This document shows, one piece after another, positions 58,341 through 64,000 of a stretch of 64,000 bases of DNA (positions are counted from its first letter, which is position 1; the number at the start of each line of letters is the position of its first letter). Both the position numbers and the translations under genes were made by a program. The notes under the pieces are model-generated. The model made no database searches, was not told the DNA's origin, and was given only the letters and a program-made list of their open reading frames with translations. This DNA is from Helichrysum umbraculigerum (lineage: Eukaryota; Streptophyta; Magnoliopsida; Asterales; Asteraceae): assembly GCA_949592205.1 (NCBI GenBank), contig CATIUR010000001.1, positions 212,976,250 to 213,040,249 on the forward strand. Direction: 5' to 3'.

Positions 58341-60421
58341 TGTAACATCCACTCCTTGGGCCTAGATATTAACTGGTAATTTCTTTTAATTGATATAATT
58401 ATTTTATATGTTATAAGAAATTATGTGCATTTATATGTATTTGTTTGAAACTTAGATAATTTGACCAATTGGTTAATTGTGACTAGTGAAATATTACTTG
58501 ATTTAAATAGTTTTACTTGACGGTAAAATAAAATAATTTTCTCGCAATTGGTTTTTAGGTTCCAGACAATAGGTTAAAAAGGGGTACAATATTATACTGT
58601 GTGGTATGTGGAGTCGGAATAATAAAAATGAGAAGGCCGACCTATATTTTCATTTTTCCCCAACTCATATTTTGCTATCTTCTTCTAAACTCAAACCCTA
58701 CACATAAATTGAAAACCAAGACTTTGTTAGCAATAGGATCGAATCTTTTGATCTTGAGAATACTACTACATCATCATCATCATCCTCTTGACACTTATTG
58801 TTTGTAAGTAAATTTTATTTTGAAGTTCATGGTGATTTTGTGAGAAATTGATAGATTCCTGAATTGACAAAAAGTGAAGTTGTGAGCTGTGATAATATGA
58901 TTGAATTGATGATTATGTGATGCTCATATGTTAATTTTATCACTGATTTTGTAAGTTTGATTGATTAGCAAAAGTTAGGTTGTGTGTTCTTATGGTGAAT
59001 CATGAGTTTGGTGATTTGATTGGTAAAAACTTGTTGTTTGATGTTACTACATGTTCATAGAGGTTATTTGATGCTTAAAATTGGTTCAGAAATCTGTTAT
59101 CAAGTGAACTTTGGTCGTTTTGGAAATTTTGGTTCGAGTTTGAGAAGTGCAGGAAACCTGCTACTGCACTGAGCTGTTATTTCAGGGAATCCGGTCGTAT
59201 TCCCATGAATACGGTCGTATTCCCGGGAATACGGCGTATTCCTTGGGGTATTCCCAAACGTATTCTTTTTTTTCAGGTCTGATCGAATGTGAGGCTGAAA
59301 ATGGGTTGGGAATACGGCGTATTCATCTGAATACGGTCGTATTCCTCTTAATACGGACGTATTCCCATGAATACGGTCCGTATTCCCACTGCAGTGATGA
59401 ATGATTATTTTTACTTGCATTTTGATGTATTAATTGGTTGTACACTATGTTTACATCACTTAAATTAGTATTCAGTTGCTAATATGTATTAAATTAAGTT
59501 ATATACATGTAGGTTTAATACCGATACTTGTATTAGCATATAATTAACTCAATTGTTAGAATTTAAATGATTGATGTAATTTTATAATCTTATGGATATT
59601 TGGAACAAGTTGATAATTCTATTGTTTTTTTGTATTTCAGATAATCCAAGAACTCAATAATATAAGATCTTTGAGTTGGAGGCTTGAAAAGATAGGTGAG
59701 TGGATTTATACTCTCGGTATAATTTAGTTGTAATGATTAAGATTACAACAAGTAATTGTGGTTTACTGATTATACTGTTGCCTGTCATGATGCCCAAGTA
59801 TTATTATTAATTGCTATATTGCCATGTGCGTATATGTGTATAATGAGAGGTCAAATGTTATTGAGCTTAAGGCTACTATTAATTGGCCAATACAGGTTCT
59901 TGCACATGTGTTGTTATGGAAACTGTATTGTGTGAATAAATAGTACACTAGCTTATCGGTTTCCTGTATCGGCCAAATACAGCTGGTTATAAGCGTTCTT
60001 GAGGGCCACCGCGGCATGAGGGTTACCTCAAGAACCACCGATCCTCTCTGATATTGTGTTTACCATAAGAATTATTGTAAACTGATTATTATTACTAAGT
60101 TAGACTGTTTGCTATAAGTCTATTCACTTAGCTTCGTGCTAATCCCACCGCTTAAACTTCTTGCAGGTTGTTCGTTTTGATCTGTTTAAAGATAAGAAGT
60201 TGGGGGCTTAGAAGAATGTTTTGGCTACTTACCACTCTGACTGTTTTGAACTATGTTTTAAATATTGTTGTGTAAAATATAACACCTAAACTTAAATCTT
60301 TTGATTTTATGTGTAATTATTATATGTATTAGGATGTAGTACCGAGTTTTGATAATGTAATTTATATGTACATATTTATCCAACGCTTCCAGGTTTAAAA
60401 AAAAAAATATGGGGTGTTATA
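58341..60421 (+). mobile_element. Solo LTR G (2.08 kb) nested in LTR H
   Basis: It runs from TGTAACATCC to GGGGTGTTATA, flanked by a perfect duplication CTTCT (58336-58340, 60422-60426). The U3 has GGTTCCAGACAATAGG (58558-58573) and a TATA-like GGGGTACAATATTATAC. A leader and donor-like TTTGTAAGTAA (58800) follow, then the GAATACGGCGTATTC array (59184-59387). The downstream part mirrors LTR A in the opposite orientation. The 3' end is TA, not CA. Confidence 0.9.
59184..59387. repeat. GGGAATACGG(T)CGTATTCCC palindromes (LTR G)
   Basis: Seven units in two clusters: 59185, 59206 and 59225, then 59308, 59329, 59350 and 59368. The arms GAATACG/CGTATTC are constant; the centre varies (G, GT, GA or GTC), keeping the palindrome. 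Confidence 0.93.
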
Positions 60422-61308
60422 CTTCTTGCCCGCCCGTTTATATCAAACCATAACCTGCAAGAAGTAGGGTGGTAGGATTAGCATAAAGCTAGCTAAGTGA
60501 GGGAATAAATAATCAACAGTCCAACTTAATATAACAACTCTGTTTACAGCAAAGCATCGTAAACATATAACAACCCTGTTTACCACAACAGGCTCGTAAA
60601 CACATAATCTCAATGAGGACTGGCGGTTCCTGGGGAAACCTTCAGCCAAGAACCCTTCACAATCACTGCAGACCAATACAGTGAATAACCGATAGCTTAA
60701 TGTTATTCCCACACGACTAAGGTTCCTATTAACGATATGTACAAGGAACCCTCCATCGGCCAACAATAGCAATTAAGCCCAGCACCAGGCTGACCTCAAT
60801 ACCACATAATGCCCAATGGCAATATATCAGATAATCACATAATCCATAATCATCATGGCATCATGTCAGACTAAACAATCTATCAAACAGTAATTTCATC
60901 ATGGCAAACTAAACAGTCTATAAATGGTAATACTACGTTTACCCGTTGTAATCAAACATGTTACAACTAAATTACACTGAGGATTACAGATCCACTCACC
61001 GTTACCTCAGTCGCCAACTCAGAAGTTTAATATCACTGAGTCTTCTCCAAATCTGAGAACACAATTAAATAATGAGTCAGTAACTCGTTACATAATTTGT
61101 ATAACTTACTTCATAATCATATAACATGTTTCAATACGAAATAGCGAAATGATCACAATAACTAGTTGTAACAACTTAATCAAATAATGGATTAATAATA
61201 ATGAACAACTCGTTATCCCATATTTAATTCATATCTATATCTATCTCAATATACAAATCAACAAACCATGATCAAGTTGTAGATAACATCTATACCATTT
61301 ATAATTCC

Positions 61309-61314
<6 letters not shown>

Positions 61315-61402
<88 letters not shown>
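61315..61402. repeat. Compound TA/TG microsatellite
   Basis: A TA run (61315-61348) passes directly into TG repeats (61349-61402), inside LTR H. Confidence 0.95.
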
Positions 61403-61403
<1 letters not shown>

Positions 61404-61751
61404 AACTTATTTCGTAAGTATAGCATCAACAACCAAGTTGAAGTATTAATCATATTTCAATTCATAATATCCGACAACTAAACACTTAGTGAGTTGTAAT
61501 TAAAACCATATACATTACAACTTGGTTTTAATTACAACTCATAGTTATAATCAAATCAACTTATATAATTAATAACTCCGGTTATTAATCCATTTTATAA
61601 GTGTAGAACACATTACACACATGATATCAAACTAATCACAATCCTCAAGTATATAACATCGAATAAATACACAATGTATGTAACCAATATACGTAGATAT
61701 CACAAATGTATAAGTCGAAAATTCATTATATTTATTCTTTTTAGTAATGCA

Positions 61752-62080
61752 AACGCGATCCGGGCACGAGAGGGTAGGATCGAGTAACAATAAAGGAAAA
61801 TTTTCTGTTACCGTTTATAACTATGTAACGCGATCCAAGATACAGATTGGGATCGCGTTCACAAGAAGAAACTCAATCTATGATGAATTTACACTGACTA
61901 ACGCGATCCAAGAAAATGGAAGTGGGATCGCGTTTAACAAAAGGAAATCATTCTGTAACCAAAATACACTTGTTAACGCGATCCAGAAAAATGGATAGGA
62001 TCGCGTTCCTAAGACCAAAACTCGACTGCAACTAATCAAAACTATGGAACGCGATTCGGGTTCAAGGCTGGGATCGCGTA
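61752..62080. repeat. Array of five AACGCGATCC...GGATCGCGTT units (LTR H)
   Basis: Left arms start at 61752, 61827, 61900, 61975 and 62048 (spacing 75, 73, 75, 73), the same phasing as in LTR A. Unit 1 (right arm) and unit 5 (both arms) carry single changes. Confidence 0.93.
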
Positions 62081-62610
62081 AGATCGTTTTATAGCAAAGT
62101 TTCATACCTGCAAATTTTAATACGAACCCTAACCCAATTTCCATCATGAAAACAACATCAAACTCAGACTCTAACAATTCTAATACATCAAATAATAGCA
62201 ACAAACACCATATAACATCCTTTCAATCTTCAATTTCACCACTAATTAATAACCTAAACAAGTTCATCAAAATCATAACTTAAGAATAATAAATCAAGAT
62301 TTCAAACTTACAACTTGATTATGAGGAAAAAGAGAAGATGATGATGTTAATTCAAACCACAGGAAATCTAAAACCTATTTTTAATTTAACAAATGCCGTT
62401 TTATTGCAGATCTTATATGATTATGTTTATAAGAGTCGAGATTAAATAGTAAACTTGTCATATAGGTTTTCAAAAAAGCAAAAAAAAAAAGAAGAAAAAA
62501 AGCGGGGTTTCGACAATATACCACAATATTGAGTTACTTTTAATGCTATTAATAAGAAACTTATAATCTTCTTTTTGTATTAAATAATAAAGAAATAATG
62601 TTTAATGCAA

Positions 62611-62731
62611 TTGATAGTGTTGTAATATATTTAGTGTCATTTGATTTATATATATATATATATCAATATCAATCAAATGACACTAAATATATTACAACAC
62701 TATCAAATCTTTGCACTATTATAGTGCAAAG
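62611..62731. repeat. Perfect 34-bp inverted repeat and adjacent hairpin
   Basis: 62611-62644 (TTGATAGTGTTGTAATATAT...) and 62673-62706 are exact reverse complements around a TA run. A second perfect hairpin, TCTTTGCACTA-TTA-TAGTGCAAAGA, follows immediately. It is probably a foldback MITE; no target duplication identified. Confidence 0.85.
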
Positions 62732-63352
62732 ATTTAGTGATAACATTGAAGAAGTTTTTGCATTATTTTAGTGCAAAATGTACATTGAGTGCTAATATTG
62801 AAGATGCTCTACAATAAATTTTAATGTCAAAATTTCCTAGAAAAAATTAGTAAACAACTAAACACACAAATTATCAAGAGAAAAGGATGAGTAATGAATT
62901 AGGGGCTATTTACTTTTTTTTTCCTGGATATAGATGACATTATGGGTATGGAATGATTTAATGCAGTAATTAGTGAATGCATAAAATTGTTTATTTTTTG
63001 TACCGAGCAAACAGTATGAATGATAATAATAATTATTATACCCCTAGACTAAATAATTATTTGCTTTTCCTTTTCATTGACAAACCTAATTATATAACCT
63101 TTCAGTTTATAAAAAAAAATAACAGCCATATTATTACAGTAATAAAGAGTTAAAGATTAATATGTAGTAATGATAAATATATCATTACTAAAGCTTATGG
63201 AAAAAAAAATCATTAGAGCATCTCAAATGACCATTTTTTCTGATGCGCCCAGATGAGTCAGGTTGTTGAGTTCACCTTAAAAATAAACCGTCCATGTCGT
63301 CAAAGGACTGACCGAACAGCACCGGGCGATCAGTGGTTTTAAATTTATATTT
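62732..63352. other. Intergenic, no gene seen
   Basis: AT-rich DNA. TTAGAGCATCTCAAATGACC at 63212 looks like one end of a Tourist-like MITE without a partner in the window. Confidence 0.5.
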
Positions 63353-64000
63353 TGTCGGGACCTAAACCTTCCAAACAACGTACTGATACTAGGTACGAGT
63401 ACCTGATACTAGTATGTGTCAAGGATGATCCAGGGTCGTTCCTCACGACGGTAGAATTGAAGCAGAGCTCACTCGGATAACTTAGTAATTAAGCTGGGTT
63501 TTGGATAGTTGGATAGGTTTGTATTTTGGTTTTCTAATTTATTACACTAATAAAACGTAAAATAAAAAGGGAAGCTAGCAGATATGCAACACTTAAGGAT
63601 GACGGAGACGTGGTTTACCATGATTTAGGATACTGCATTACTGTGATGATGTTCATTATGGGACACATTTAGATAACAGACAAGCAAACTATAGGTGTAA
63701 ACACTAGGACCCTACTTCTTTAGATAGATTCCAAATTAGTATGTCACTGAGTACCTAGGCTATCGTGATTCTGATCAGAACAGGCTATTCGACCCACCAC
63801 ACTGCCTGGTTATGACAAGTGACCCATGAAGGGTGCAGGAATAAGGTAACAGACCGCCCTCAGGTTATTCTGACCGTTCTTAACACCTAAGTCTAAATGT
63901 TATTATCTAATTGCATACTGATTATTAACTTTGTATTCTAAACTATCAGTTTCGTAGAGTCTAGGGGTTTTAAGAATCCTGAACCACTGCTGGGCTTGAC
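63353..64000 (-). mobile_element. Probable edge of another Athila/Tat-type LTR (cut by window)
   Basis: It starts TGTCGGGACC at 63353. The order of parts mirrors the element I LTR: a TG edge, then GATGATCCAGGGTCGTTCCT (compare 'acacagggaacgacag'), then a stretch with 'gacccaccacactgcctgg...gtgacccatgaagggtgcagg' (compare 'gggtccaactagttcc...agggtccaac'). The orientation on minus follows from that. No second border in the window. Confidence 0.45.

Larger units (their letters stand above)
58110..62400 (-). mobile_element. Truncated LTR H, interrupted by solo LTR G
   Basis: The left end TATAACACCCC matches LTR A's left end. The conserved LTR internal segments follow after LTR G: the GAAGTAGGGTGGTAGGATTAGC block and AGGACTGGCGGTTCCTGG. 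A five-unit AACGCGATCC array lies at 61752-62080. The right end lacks the U3 block and TGTAACATCC start found in LTRs A, C and G; similarity fades at about 62330-62400. No right-hand duplication. Confidence 0.75.

Noticed and set aside
59100..59420. ORFs on both strands rich in 'GNT' and 'EYDRIHG' repeats
   Set aside because: They are translations of the GAATACG palindrome array in solo LTR G; palindromic repeats open both strands.
1..64000. tRNA or rRNA genes
   Set aside because: I looked for B-box strings; the only convincing one is in the SINE at 33714. No cloverleaf-compatible tRNA or rRNA sequence was found.

Overview
This is a stretch of a nuclear plant genome, AT-rich and dominated by transposable elements. 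The families present (Ty1/copia, Ty3/gypsy, Athila-type ORF1, Stowaway/Tourist/MULE/hAT MITEs, a Helitron end, a tRNA-derived SINE) and the host genes (pectinesterase/invertase inhibitor, defensin-like peptide, FAR1-like and F-box/LRR relics) point to a eudicot. A composite (Asteraceae) is my guess from the look of the LTR and F-box families, but that is inference.

Layout. 1-9.7 kb: a decayed Ty1/copia element on the minus strand, broken in its reverse transcriptase by a Ty3/gypsy element (LTR 984-3337, gag 1-817) and in its integrase by a solo LTR (4485-7245). 9.7-10.0 kb: a 165-bp tandem duplication with an inverted duplication at the joint. 10.36-14.81 kb: a solo LTR that contains a second solo LTR. 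16.56-30.51 kb: a large retrotransposon with tRNA-Asp-like primer site and no visible pol; its internal region has two ORF blocks, one of them the Athila ORF1 family, and two further solo LTRs have landed in it. 31-55 kb: a genic island with small elements instead of LTRs. Genes here are a putative small membrane protein (32953), a PMEI/invertase inhibitor (35463), a two-exon membrane-anchored protein (43326-44911), and a two-exon defensin-like peptide (51712-52064) that is visible only after splicing. Relics are an RPA-like OB-fold piece, a FAR1-like gene and an F-box/LRR gene. 58.1-62.4 kb: a truncated LTR carrying a solo LTR. The last 650 bp look like the edge of another Athila/Tat-type LTR.

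The main unexplained pattern is a set of short palindrome arrays. LTRs of several families each carry their own palindromic motif, repeated in tandem, in most cases 0.8-1.1 kb into the LTR and downstream of the presumed transcription start and a splice-donor-like site. The motifs are AACGCGATCC/GGATCGCGTT at about 74-bp spacing, GGACACACCGTGTCC, CCATACGGCGTATGG, GAATACGGCGTATTC and GCGACGTCGC. Two LTR groups with the same promoter block carry different arrays, while two otherwise unlike families share the core ATACGGCGTAT. Two MITEs carry analogous arrays at 22-bp and 26-bp periods. All boundaries and repeats were read by eye; no homology search was possible.
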